Origin: RGIG3009 sp045595845
GTDB lineage: Bacteria; Bacillota; Clostridia; Oscillospirales; Acutalibacteraceae
Direction of reading: 5' to 3'
DNA length: 27,674 nucleotides
NCBI GenBank assembly: GCA_045595845.1
Contig: JAZOBF010000003.1
Location: 1-27,674 of the forward strand
The translations under genes and the position numbers were made by a program. The notes beneath the pieces were generated by a model. The model was not told the DNA's origin. It saw only the letters and a list, made by a program, of their open reading frames with translations, and made no database searches. This document shows, piece after piece, positions 20,866 through 27,674 of this stretch; within the stretch, counting starts at the first letter, position 1; each line of letters starts with the position of its first letter.

Positions 20866-20902
20866 AATAAAATCAGACCCCCAAAAGTCGTGAGGGTCTG
20901 AT
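20862..20902 (-). terminator. Intrinsic terminator of the replication operon
   Basis: ATCAGACCC (20872-20880) pairs perfectly with GGGTCTGAT (20894-20902). On the minus strand TTTATTTTTA follows. It ends leftward transcription just after the 19-residue peptide gene. Confidence 0.85.
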
Positions 20903-20909
20903 AGTCGTG

Positions 20910-20969
20910 TTAATGTCGAAGCAGAATAATAGCCGCCAGAATCCACAGAATCGGGAAAACAATCTCCAT
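20910..20969 (-). CDS. 19-residue membrane peptide
   Basis: A very small ORF after the TerS-like gene, with GGAGGG (inside the end of that gene) 9 nt upstream of its ATG. After MEIVFP the peptide is almost entirely hydrophobic (ILWILAAIILL) and ends RH. It resembles single-span micropeptides. It lies between the TerS-like stop and the terminator, so it would be transcribed. Confidence 0.5.
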   Translation of the reverse strand: MEIVFPILWILAAIILLRH

Positions 20970-20974
20970 AGTCG

Positions 20975-21580
20975 TCAACCCTCCGGCAGCTCGTCGTACT
21001 TGGCAGCGATAGTCGCGGCATCTGCCGACTCGATAGTCGTGGTGTTCGGGGTAAGAATATGCTCCTGCTTATCGTGGTAGGAGAAGTTGTTTTTGCCGAG
21101 GAAGATGCCGGACACCGGGTTAATCTTACCGTTCTGCATATAGTGTTCCCACAGCTCCTCCATGTAGCCATACGCCTGGAGAATGACAGCCTGGTGGGTG
21201 TCCTCACGGAAAGTCCCGTTCTTCCACAGCAGAAGCGTTTTACGCTGAATGTGGAGCGAATTACATAGGCCCATCACAGTCGGCTTAATATCGTCCTCCT
21301 GGCAGATCGTGAAATAAGTAGCGATTCGCTCCTTCACGGCTTCAACATCATTCAGATCCACCATAGGCATACCACCCACTCGCAGCACATGGCCCAAGTA
21401 GCGGGAGTTGTCGCCGGGCTGAACATTCTCCTGGCCGAAGTTGGCTAAATCGGGCCGATTACGCTTCTGCTTCGGCTTGGGTGCGGTGATCTCGGTAGTG
21501 ATAGTCTCCACCGTGGTTTCGGGTTTCGGGTTCTTACGCGGTCTGCCGACCGGGCGCTTGGGAATAGTAGGTTGATCCAT
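20975..21580 (-). CDS. Terminase small subunit-like DNA-binding protein
   Basis: A 201-residue protein with an AT-hook-like N-terminus (KRPVGRPRKNPKP), a low-complexity Thr/Lys/Pro linker, and a C-terminal region of the TerS type: AVKERIATYFTICQEDDIKPTVMGLCNSLHIQRKTLLLWKNG (helix-turn-helix) … GYMEELWEHYMQNGKINPVSGIFLGKNNFSYHDKQE. TerS recognises the packaging site and controls TerL. Unusually it is about 9.5 kb away from TerL, in the replication operon. A replication-initiator or regulator role for the same fold cannot be excluded. CGGAGG lies 9 nt before the ATG. Confidence 0.75.
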   Translation of the reverse strand: MDQPTIPKRPVGRPRKNPKPETTVETITTEITAPKPKQKRNRPDLANFGQENVQPGDNSRYLGHVLRVGGMPMVDLNDVEAVKERIATYFTICQEDDIKPTVMGLCNSLHIQRKTLLLWKNGTFREDTHQAVILQAYGYMEELWEHYMQNGKINPVSGIFLGKNNFSYHDKQEHILTPNTTTIESADAATIAAKYDELPEG

Positions 21581-21716
21581 AGTTAAAACCTCCGTTGTAG
21601 TCGTAGTTGTCGTGTAGTAGCAAAAATGGCCCCCCAAATCCTTTTATATATTTTTTTACTTTTTATTTATTTTCTATTTCTTTCTTTTTATTAGACTACA
21701 AGACTACAAAAGAAAA

Positions 21717-21744
21717 ATAATAGTAATAAAGCCAGTAAAATCAA
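21717..21744 (-). promoter_or_regulatory. Possible promoter for the TerS-like gene
   Basis: On the minus strand TTGATT (21744-21739), a 16-nt spacer and TATTAT (21722-21717), in the 200-bp AT-rich gap after the primase gene. The -35 is moderate. The leader of ~130 nt carries GACTACAAGACTACAA and ACTACACGACAACTACGACTACAA repeats of unknown meaning, split here for clarity: ACTAC/CGACAACTACGA. Confidence 0.5.
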
Positions 21745-21781
21745 GGGTTTTGGGTGTAGTCGGTTTTGTAGCCGTCCGTAG

Positions 21782-24178
21782 TTATCGTAGTCTGTAAAAC
21801 CGCTTTTTTCGCGGTTTTCCGTCGATTCGGACGGATTTTTCGGACGGCTCGTACTGTTTTGCGGTGATTTTCCGGAACTCCCGATGGAATTTCATGCTGG
21901 ATTCCGGACGACAGCCGTTATGGTCGCACCACTCCGTATAGTCGGAATATACTTGCTGATAGTCGTATTCGTCGGGTCGCTGATCGGTTTCCTCCCAAAA
22001 TACGAGAATCGGGTTGCTGGAGCGCTTAAACTCCTGGATGAGTTGTTCCTGGTCGGAAGTCTCGGTGAAGTAGCCCACGGCCCGAAGGAGTTTATATCCC
22101 GCGTAGCACCAGTTAAAGATACCGCCCGAATTGAGTTCGTCGGTAAGCTGGTCGAGGATGTTAATATCCTTCTGGCGCTGGAGGGGGTCTGTCGGGTCGG
22201 GGTTGTCCACGAAGGAAACCTTAAAATCGACCATAACGAGACGACGAGTCAGACCATCCGAGGTATCGCCGGAGGATAGTTGTGAGTTGGTTGCGAACAC
22301 GAGCTTGGTACGCGGAATGAAACTCACGAAATCCTTGGATTTATAACAGGCGGTCTGCGGTTCACCGGAAACGATGGATTTCATAACCTCCTCGACATCG
22401 CGGAGGTCAGAACGGATTTCACCGGCGATGTTAATGATTGACTCTCGGAACTGAATGAGCCGGAATTTATCGAGCAGCGCCCTGGGTTGCAGATGGCTGA
22501 CAGTCGTGCCGGACGAGGACGCGAATAGTCGCCGCAGGATTTCCAGGTACTTGGATTTACCGTTGGAGCCGTTGCCGGAGAGGACGAAGGCTTTCTCGTA
22601 GCGGCAGTCCTGCATGAGCGTGTATCCGGGTATGAGCTGTAATAGTTCCGCAGCGCGGGGGTCGCCGGCCGTAACATCGTCGATGAAGCGAGACCAGGAA
22701 TGGTAGGTCGCGTCCGGGTTATACGGGTAGCTGGACTGGACGGAGCAGTAATCGTTGGGATTATGCTCTCGGAATGTCCCGGTTTCGAGTTCCAGGGTGC
22801 CGTTAATGAAGTTCCAGACCGGTCGCCGGTCGAAAGTGATGTCGGAACGAAGCGCCCTGGTTTTTAATAGTCCCGTAACGGATTTCACGCGCTGATATGT
22901 GGAGAACTCACCGAGAGTGCGATCCACATAGGAGCCAATATAGTCGTCGGAGCGACGGTTCCACACGCCACCGGTATATTCGTAGAAACCGACCGCAGGG
23001 ATATACACGAGCTGGTGTTCCCGCAGGATTTCGTCGGTGACGATAGTTTCCGGGGGCGCGGTAGTCGCTGATTTAAATAAGGATTTTAAGGAATCGGTAT
23101 CCCAACGCCGTGATGCCCGGAGACTGGCGTGTAATTCGTCGAGGACGGTACGCTTGGTATGACGGGCCACGGTATAGATAAAGGATTCGAGTTCCGAGAA
23201 ATCCGTAATGCGGTTAGCGATATACTGGATGCCGGGTTCAGCGGTAGCGATGATTCGCTGAAGGTCGCCACCGGCCGCGTAGTATTCCGAAATGTCGTGG
23301 TACGGCGGTGGTACGGTTCCGACGATGAACGGAATACGGTTCCGAGTAAGAAGCTCCGACATACGGCTGGTGAAAGTCGCGCCCGCGTGAGTGATGGGGT
23401 CGTTATCGTAGACGATGAACACCCGTTGGAAGTTGCGAGCTGCGGCGATAACCATGGGAATCTGGTGTTTCGAGAAGATACCCGTAATGGCCGACAGGAC
23501 GGGATAACCGGAACACTCGAAGCTGGCGGCATCGAAATAGCCCTCGGCGATAACCAGCGTATCGGATTCGCGGTTTAGAGTTTGCATACCCCACGGAATA
23601 TGCTGGCAGTGTTCGTCGCGTTTCTGTTTCATGTACTTGGAATCCGGATGGCTGCCGCCTGGGAGAGCGCGGGTCGCATAGTAAGCGACATAGCCGTTGG
23701 GATGGTGGTACGGAAGAAACAGACGACCGCGGAGAGCGCCGTCCGTGACGCGACCGATCATAAGACGGTCGATGTCGGGATCGGTGATGCCGCGAGAATG
23801 GAGATAGTCGCGGTCGGAATCCGTGAGAGCGTTATGATAGAACGCGGTCATGGCGTTCATGTGGTTGGTGTATTCCAGCCACTCGGAAGTAGTTTCCGAA
23901 CCGGTAGAAGGTACACCGGTAAGCTGGGCGAGTTCGCGGATAGCCGCGCCACGGTTTCCTCCGTGATTGAGCGCCGCGCATAGTTCCACGACATCGCCAC
24001 CGGAACCGTCAGCGAAATCATAGTAGAAGTCGTCGTAAACCACGAAAGATGTTTTATTTTTGGCACCGGCGCGGAGTGGTGATACGCACCGGTCGCCGGA
24101 TTTCGTGATAGGCAGCCCGCATCGCTGGGCGAAATCGACGCAGTTAATCCGTTGTTTGATCTGTTGTATGTCGTACAC
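21782..24178 (-). CDS. Primase-helicase (Toprim primase with D5-like SF3 helicase)
   Basis: A 798-residue bifunctional replication protein that makes primers and unwinds DNA. The N-terminal 80 residues follow the CHC2 zinc-domain plan (CVSP … FYYDFADGSGGDVVELC) but the zinc Cys residues are largely missing. Toprim motifs are IAEGYFDA with Glu212 and VYDNDP (256-261). The D5_N region follows, then the SF3 helicase: Walker A SGNGSNGKS (534-542), acidic AGEI (585-588), KLVFATN (625-631) and an Arg finger at RR645-646. A GTG start with GAGGAGG 9 nt upstream is used. It overlaps the zinc-finger gene by 35 nt. Confidence 0.93.
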   Translation of the reverse strand: MYDIQQIKQRINCVDFAQRCGLPITKSGDRCVSPLRAGAKNKTSFVVYDDFYYDFADGSGGDVVELCAALNHGGNRGAAIRELAQLTGVPSTGSETTSEWLEYTNHMNAMTAFYHNALTDSDRDYLHSRGITDPDIDRLMIGRVTDGALRGRLFLPYHHPNGYVAYYATRALPGGSHPDSKYMKQKRDEHCQHIPWGMQTLNRESDTLVIAEGYFDAASFECSGYPVLSAITGIFSKHQIPMVIAAARNFQRVFIVYDNDPITHAGATFTSRMSELLTRNRIPFIVGTVPPPYHDISEYYAAGGDLQRIIATAEPGIQYIANRITDFSELESFIYTVARHTKRTVLDELHASLRASRRWDTDSLKSLFKSATTAPPETIVTDEILREHQLVYIPAVGFYEYTGGVWNRRSDDYIGSYVDRTLGEFSTYQRVKSVTGLLKTRALRSDITFDRRPVWNFINGTLELETGTFREHNPNDYCSVQSSYPYNPDATYHSWSRFIDDVTAGDPRAAELLQLIPGYTLMQDCRYEKAFVLSGNGSNGKSKYLEILRRLFASSSGTTVSHLQPRALLDKFRLIQFRESIINIAGEIRSDLRDVEEVMKSIVSGEPQTACYKSKDFVSFIPRTKLVFATNSQLSSGDTSDGLTRRLVMVDFKVSFVDNPDPTDPLQRQKDINILDQLTDELNSGGIFNWCYAGYKLLRAVGYFTETSDQEQLIQEFKRSSNPILVFWEETDQRPDEYDYQQVYSDYTEWCDHNGCRPESSMKFHREFRKITAKQYEPSEKSVRIDGKPRKKRFYRLR

Positions 24179-24326
24179 GGGATCGTGCCTCCTCTCGTCG
24201 TTTTTCGGCCCTCACCATGGCCTGTATGTAGCGAATGAGTTTTAATTTCTCTGCACAGTGGCTACATATATCGCGGTTCCGACGAAGGGAGCCGCAGTAT
24301 TTACAGGGGCGTTTTTGATTACTCAT
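24144..24326 (-). CDS. Small zinc-finger protein
   Basis: A 60-residue basic protein with two Cys pairs (CKYC at 8-11 and CSHC at 21-24 in PCKYCGSLRRNRDICSHCAEK), a four-Cys zinc site, followed by a basic helix (IRYIQAMVRAEKRREEARSRVR). GGGAGG lies 7 nt upstream of the ATG. It overlaps both neighbours, so it belongs to the primase operon. A DNA-binding accessory of replication is likely but unproven. Confidence 0.7.
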   Translation of the reverse strand: MSNQKRPCKYCGSLRRNRDICSHCAEKLKLIRYIQAMVRAEKRREEARSRVRHTTDQTTD

Positions 24327-24957
24327 CCGTATCGCCTCCCGTGATAAGTTCGGAATATGGTAGCGTCTCGATCCAGGAGCAGAACTCGCGCCACTCGTCG
24401 AGCTTATGGTTTTTACGCCACTTGTACATTGACACCAGCACTTCGTAAGAGAGCTGGACGGTACGGCGCTGGTTGTAGGACGACGGTAGTAGCTGAATCA
24501 TATTCCACCACAGGGATTTATCCTGCTTCTGCGAATGGAGATACAGAGCGCGGTTATAGTTCAGCGCGTCGATAGTAATAATCAGAGCGCCCAGGCCGTA
24601 GTTCGGGTCGCGGTCGAGGTGTTCATGGCTGAAATCGTCCAGGGTGAACTCCTTGTCGTGAATTTTGTGCATAGTCGAGCAGGAGTTGGCGACCGTACCC
24701 ACCTTGTAGGTGTCAAACTCCTTCCACCAGTACAGGGGAGCCGTAATATCGACGGTTACGGTAATCATCCGACGATATTTCGCATGGACGGGGCCACCGT
24801 TGGCCAGACGCATCATAAGGTCGTGGTCGTTTGGGCCGATGAGAACGGCACCCTCACAGTACACGCTGTCGGCTTTGCGCCAGGAGTTCATAGGGTTACG
24901 CATCCCTCGGATAGCGGCCTCCCAGCCGTACACATCGGTATAATGAAACTCAATCAT
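24319..24957 (-). CDS. ThyX-fold-like protein without the thymidylate synthase signature
   Basis: A 212-residue phage protein. The block RRMITVTVDITAPLYWWKEFDTYKVGTVANSCSTMHKI (near residues 62-99), cited here in parts as DITAPLYWWKEF and TYKVGTVANSCSTMHK, lines up in pattern with the ThyX segment 'aPxxVxRQxxRHRxxSxNExSxRY', but RHR is replaced (EFDT). ThyX activity is therefore unlikely. Close relatives are common in Clostridia phages as conserved proteins of unknown function. It is next to a dNTP-hydrolase-like gene, which supports a nucleotide-related role. The start overlaps the previous stop (ATGA), with GGAGGTGG upstream. Confidence 0.65.
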   Translation of the reverse strand: MIEFHYTDVYGWEAAIRGMRNPMNSWRKADSVYCEGAVLIGPNDHDLMMRLANGGPVHAKYRRMITVTVDITAPLYWWKEFDTYKVGTVANSCSTMHKIHDKEFTLDDFSHEHLDRDPNYGLGALIITIDALNYNRALYLHSQKQDKSLWWNMIQLLPSSYNQRRTVQLSYEVLVSMYKWRKNHKLDEWREFCSWIETLPYSELITGGDTDE

Positions 24958-25403
24958 TTGTGGTAATCCACCTCCCATATACAACAGAGGATATTCCAGA
25001 CGAAAGCGCGGTCGTGCGGCTCGTCCTGGTCTCCCCTACGCCATTTCAGATAATGACGAATAGCAGAGTCGATATAGCAGTAGACCGGTATGCCCTTCTG
25101 CCAGTTGTGTTCGCCGTATTTCTTCGCGCCCTCCTCGAAATGTTTGGCCACTTCGAGAACCATGGTATCCACGGAACCCTGGTAGGCGATCCGAGCGAAC
25201 TCCATGATAGAAGTGTAGAGCTGTTCGGTATTGTTATCCTCCATAAAGAGGGCGATGAACGGGATAACAGTGTCGTTCCGATAGCGTTCCAAGAGATGCG
25301 AGATAACCTGGCCGGGGATGAGGTCGCATCTCCCCTTCCCTTCCCTCATATCCCGGACGGCTCCCGTATCGAATTGTTTACGGTCGCCGGAATCCTTAAT
25401 CAT
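24954..25403 (-). CDS. dATP/dGTP diphosphohydrolase-like protein (DUF5664, MazZ/MazG-related)
   Basis: A 149-residue, all-helical protein of the family formerly DUF5664. It has an N-terminal KDSGDRKQFDTGAVRDMREGKGRCDLIPG, then the metal-site region LEVAKHFEEGAKKYGEHNWQKG, and a second acidic block RHYLKWRRGDQDEPHDRAFVWN. Relatives hydrolyse dATP and dGTP and, in Z-DNA phages, act with PurZ. No PurZ or DatZ is in this window and the polymerase is family B, so a general dNTP-pool role is more likely. CGGAGG lies 8 nt before the ATG. Confidence 0.8.
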   Translation of the reverse strand: MIKDSGDRKQFDTGAVRDMREGKGRCDLIPGQVISHLLERYRNDTVIPFIALFMEDNNTEQLYTSIMEFARIAYQGSVDTMVLEVAKHFEEGAKKYGEHNWQKGIPVYCYIDSAIRHYLKWRRGDQDEPHDRAFVWNILCCIWEVDYHK

Positions 25404-25417
25404 AAACAGTACCTCCG

Positions 25418-27358
25418 TTATGATGATAAACTTACGAAATGAGGATTATCCGCACCGTATGGTTTTGCGGTGTAGTCCTCGACATATTTCTTGGCCAGAT
25501 CGACATACCACTCTTTATCAATATCACCCAAATAGATTAAATTGTGGTTGTCGATGATGCAGTTAGGTGGCAGTCCACCGATTTTACCCACGGTGCCATC
25601 CGGTTTTACCTTGACGAGAGAGCCGCGGGTGTTGTCCGTGGTGGCGTAAACACGGTTCACGCGCTGAACCTCCTGGCGGGGGCCGTCGTAGCAGTCCCAG
25701 GTGAAACGCGGTCGGATTGTTTTGTGAAGTAAGGCCCCCGTGTCGGGGTCGGTGCCTATGAACTCCTTGAAACTGTTATCCTTTATCCAGCGCTTTTTGC
25801 GTTGCTCGAAATCGGTTGGCACAGAATAAACGGATTTATAACCGCCTCCGGCCTTGGCGACAATCTGGAATTTATGTATATCGGTACACCGATATATGGT
25901 CTCCTCCACCGGAGTGCCGTGAACGAAGTAGTCAATCACGGCCTCCTTCACGATGGTGTGGTTATTGTTAATCGAGAACGCACCAGCAGGAGCGATACCG
26001 TAGGATACATAGGCACCCTTGGTTTTCACCTTGTCGTTCTCGAAAACCATCACATAGTTATTTACATCCTTCTGGTGGATGGCCTTAATCTTGTCCTCCT
26101 CCAGTTCAAGGTGCTTGGACTGCTGCCACTCGTCGTTAATGGCATACACGGTCGGAAGCTCGTCGGATTCGAGAGAAATCATAAGGCCATCCGTATTGAG
26201 CTGGATGATTCGCAGGGTCTTACAGGCTGCGAGATAGCGCTGGGCCAGTTCCAGAATGTAGAGCTGTCCGGTAATACACACCGAGCGACCCATAAGCGGA
26301 TCGTACAGCGGGTTGGTGGAGGCCAACGATGCACCGTAAGTGGTATTCAGAATGAGTTTCAGAGTGTTGGCGGTTTTCTTATCGCCGTTTTTCTTGGCCT
26401 CCAGACGGGTGTGGTAGAAATCCTCGAATATCTCCGAGGACGGAATATTACGGCTGGTATAGCCGTTGTAAACCATAAGGCTCGGATACAGAGAGGCCAC
26501 ATCGAAGTTCCGAATGACACGGGAGCCGGTTGCGATTTCGTGGTAGCAGTTCTGCGCGTGGTGAATACCACCGAAAGCGATAACGGCCTCTGCCCCATCG
26601 ACATCTATGGTGAGATTCGACGAGAACAGATCCTTGTCCGAAATGGTTTTGTCGTGCATCCGGTCGAAGAACGCCAGCACCTCGGATGGGATAAAACGCT
26701 TATCCAGGTTATCCGGGTAGGAGTAGTCTCGCTCGTCGTAACGAGTGGTGGCCTTGGCGTTCAGAGCCTCGGCAGTAAGCCGGGCGTTGGTCATATAGAG
26801 CGCTTTATGGTCGGGCAGACCGATAGACCGGCCCACATTCAGCTTCGCGTCCAGATAGCCTTTTCGGAGGGTTAGGAGGTTAGCCGTCCGTTTAACATCG
26901 TACTTACAGTAACGGATGGTGGAGGAGATTTCCTCCGGTGTCAGAGGACGATCCAGGTTAAAATCAACATCGGATTCACGGATGGCGTGGCCAAGGTGAG
27001 CCTCGATGTGTTTCAGACTCGTACCCACCTGGGTGTCGTCCATAAGGTCGAAGCTGTTAAACCAAAAACGGTTGTTACGAATAAAATAGTGATCCCAGCC
27101 GTTGCGGCCATCCACGATAATGAAATCGTTAATGGATTTCACGGTGAGGTTATCCGCACCGCAGCAGATGGCTTTCAGAATGTGATTGTCGTAGTGCTTG
27201 TTATTAAACCCGCAGAAAACCACATCGGGCTGGGTCATGTATCGAAGAACGGCGGCGTTATCGTTGTGATAAACCGACCAGGTGTTACTCGAAACATCGT
27301 AAAAAACGGTGATCCAGTCGTATTTGAATGTTTCTACATCGACTACGACGATTCGCAT
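25418..27358 (-). CDS. DNA polymerase, family B-like, with 3'-5' exonuclease
   Basis: A 646-residue replicative polymerase. Exonuclease motifs: VVDVET with Asp7/Glu9, GFNNKHYDNHIL (50-61, Asp57) and YCKYD (150-154, Asp154). Polymerase motif A is NFDVASLYPS (284-293, Asp286), motif B KLILNTTYGA (334-343), and motif C QLNTDG (386-391). Motif C has Asn in place of the first Asp of the usual DTD, but the second Asp (390), the main metal ligand in family B enzymes, is kept, so activity is expected. It is shorter than host PolB and lacks an N-terminal extension. A GGAAG site precedes the ATG. Confidence 0.92.
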   Translation of the reverse strand: MRIVVVDVETFKYDWITVFYDVSSNTWSVYHNDNAAVLRYMTQPDVVFCGFNNKHYDNHILKAICCGADNLTVKSINDFIIVDGRNGWDHYFIRNNRFWFNSFDLMDDTQVGTSLKHIEAHLGHAIRESDVDFNLDRPLTPEEISSTIRYCKYDVKRTANLLTLRKGYLDAKLNVGRSIGLPDHKALYMTNARLTAEALNAKATTRYDERDYSYPDNLDKRFIPSEVLAFFDRMHDKTISDKDLFSSNLTIDVDGAEAVIAFGGIHHAQNCYHEIATGSRVIRNFDVASLYPSLMVYNGYTSRNIPSSEIFEDFYHTRLEAKKNGDKKTANTLKLILNTTYGASLASTNPLYDPLMGRSVCITGQLYILELAQRYLAACKTLRIIQLNTDGLMISLESDELPTVYAINDEWQQSKHLELEEDKIKAIHQKDVNNYVMVFENDKVKTKGAYVSYGIAPAGAFSINNNHTIVKEAVIDYFVHGTPVEETIYRCTDIHKFQIVAKAGGGYKSVYSVPTDFEQRKKRWIKDNSFKEFIGTDPDTGALLHKTIRPRFTWDCYDGPRQEVQRVNRVYATTDNTRGSLVKVKPDGTVGKIGGLPPNCIIDNHNLIYLGDIDKEWYVDLAKKYVEDYTAKPYGADNPHFVSLSS

Positions 27359-27362
27359 GGGT

Positions 27363-27548
27363 TCACTTCCTTATCTTTCGTCGGTTTCGTCTCATGTTCG
27401 CTTTAACAAAAGCGTATTCTTCCTGCAAGATTTCGTTTCGCTTGACCAGAAACGCCTTGCGTTCCTTATCAAACGCCAGGTATTTCTCGCAAACGCTATG
27501 GCAGCCAGCCCGACGGTCGGGGCAGTCTTTACAAGGTACTTTTAACAA
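27363..27548 (-). CDS. Small Cys-rich protein
   Basis: A 61-residue basic protein with a compact Cys cluster at the N-terminus (VPCKDCPDRRAGCHSVCEKY) followed by a Lys/Arg-rich helix ending RRNRRKIRK. The build suggests a zinc-bound nucleic-acid-binding protein. I chose a TTG start at 27548 because AGGAGG lies 9 nt upstream and the conserved-looking part begins there; a longer GTG-started form to 27593 would overlap the nuclease gene more. It sits directly before the polymerase gene. Confidence 0.65.
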   Translation of the reverse strand: MLKVPCKDCPDRRAGCHSVCEKYLAFDKERKAFLVKRNEILQEEYAFVKANMRRNRRKIRK

Positions 27549-27674
27549 TTTCCAGAGCCTCCTCGACACTGTGAGCGCATCCGGCGATAGCACCGGCAGC
27601 GTTCATCGCATCCAGAAATTTTTGCTGATCGGGACGAGGATGCTCACCTGGTAAAGTCGGAGGCCAAGCGGTCT
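27529..27674 (-). CDS. VRR-NUC-like nuclease, C-terminal fragment (cut by window edge)
   Basis: The last 47 codons of a gene that enters from the right edge and ends at TAA (27531-27529). The residues include LPGEHPRPDQQKFLDAMNAA, then GAIAGCAHSVEEALEIV, the typical end of VRR-NUC (Holliday-junction-resolvase-like) phage nucleases: 'LxPxQxxFxxxLxxxGxxxxVaxSxEEAxxxI'. The catalytic residues would lie upstream, outside the window. It overlaps the next gene by about 20 nt. Confidence 0.65.
   Translation of the reverse strand, partial: TAWPPTLPGEHPRPDQQKFLDAMNAAGAIAGCAHSVEEALEIVKSTL

Noticed and set aside
20821..20893. CRISPR array
   Set aside because: The repeats are 9 bp with no spacers. They look like iterons.
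20614..20901. A 95-codon plus-strand frame across the iterons
   Set aside because: It has no ribosome binding site, runs through terminators and low-complexity repeats, and ends in the terminator loop.
24954..25403. A 2-aminoadenine (Z) genome, because of the MazZ-like gene
   Set aside because: No PurZ or DatZ is present in the window and the polymerase is family B rather than DpoZ-type family A. The MazZ-like family is common in phages with normal DNA.
5..27674. Genome-wide recoding of TGA as Trp, suggested by the tape-measure end
   Set aside because: TGA is used as a stop in many ATGA gene overlaps here (for example 5828-5831, 5475-5478, 24954-24957), and real genes are not interrupted by TGA elsewhere.

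Overview
The window is a contiguous piece of a tailed-phage or prophage genome, a siphovirus judging by its tape measure, tail tube and absence of sheath genes. Strong GGAGG-type ribosome binding sites, the DUF5055-like tail chaperone, the SPP1-type portal, the dATP/dGTP diphosphohydrolase-type protein and the family B polymerase all point to a Bacillota (Clostridia-type, probably gut) host. The host assignment is inference. The left end stops just after the tape-measure stop codon. The right end cuts a VRR-NUC-like gene. Tail-tip, lysis and any large integrase genes would lie outside.

Layout. (1) 5-11584, leftward late module. TerL is driven by its own promoter and a hairpin leader. Portal has a second promoter and is followed by a Com-like zinc ribbon, a small unknown protein, scaffold, capsid, four connector/terminator genes, tail tube, two tail chaperones joined by a -1 frameshift (GGGAAAC), and the tape measure. 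(2) 11594-16060, leftward middle operon: an ART-fold-like protein, two paralogous zinc ribbons, small unknowns, a lambda-phosphatase-like metallophosphoesterase, a serine-recombinase-derived DNA-binding protein, a MazF/PemK-coiled-coil-helix-hairpin-helix fusion and an RNA ligase. (3) 16213-18098, leftward control operon: HTH regulator, serine resolvase, AP2 protein, membrane peptide and ribbon-helix-helix protein, ending in a terminator. (4) 18099-18507, a divergent switch. Both promoters carry a palindromic operator inside the -35/-10 spacer, and five operator copies are visible. (5) 18508-20417, the only rightward operon: seven small genes of unknown function with different codon use, ending in a run of terminators. 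(6) 20420-20905, non-coding, with an 18-bp inverted repeat and five 9-bp iterons, a candidate origin. (7) 20910-27674, leftward replication/nucleotide module: VRR-NUC fragment, Cys-rich protein, DNA polymerase B, MazG/MazZ-like hydrolase, ThyX-like protein, zinc-finger protein, Toprim-SF3 primase-helicase, TerS-like protein and a 19-residue membrane peptide.

The best candidate for something new is the 11.6-14.3 kb cluster. It places an RNA-cutting fold (MazF fused to HhH), an end-healing-capable phosphoesterase fold and an RNA-sealing enzyme in one operon. Second is the set of repeated small hairpins in the leaders of late genes downstream of a Com-like RNA-binding protein. Third are the rightward small-gene operon with its operator system and the tape-measure stop codon that falls exactly on a conserved Trp of a 32-residue repeat.
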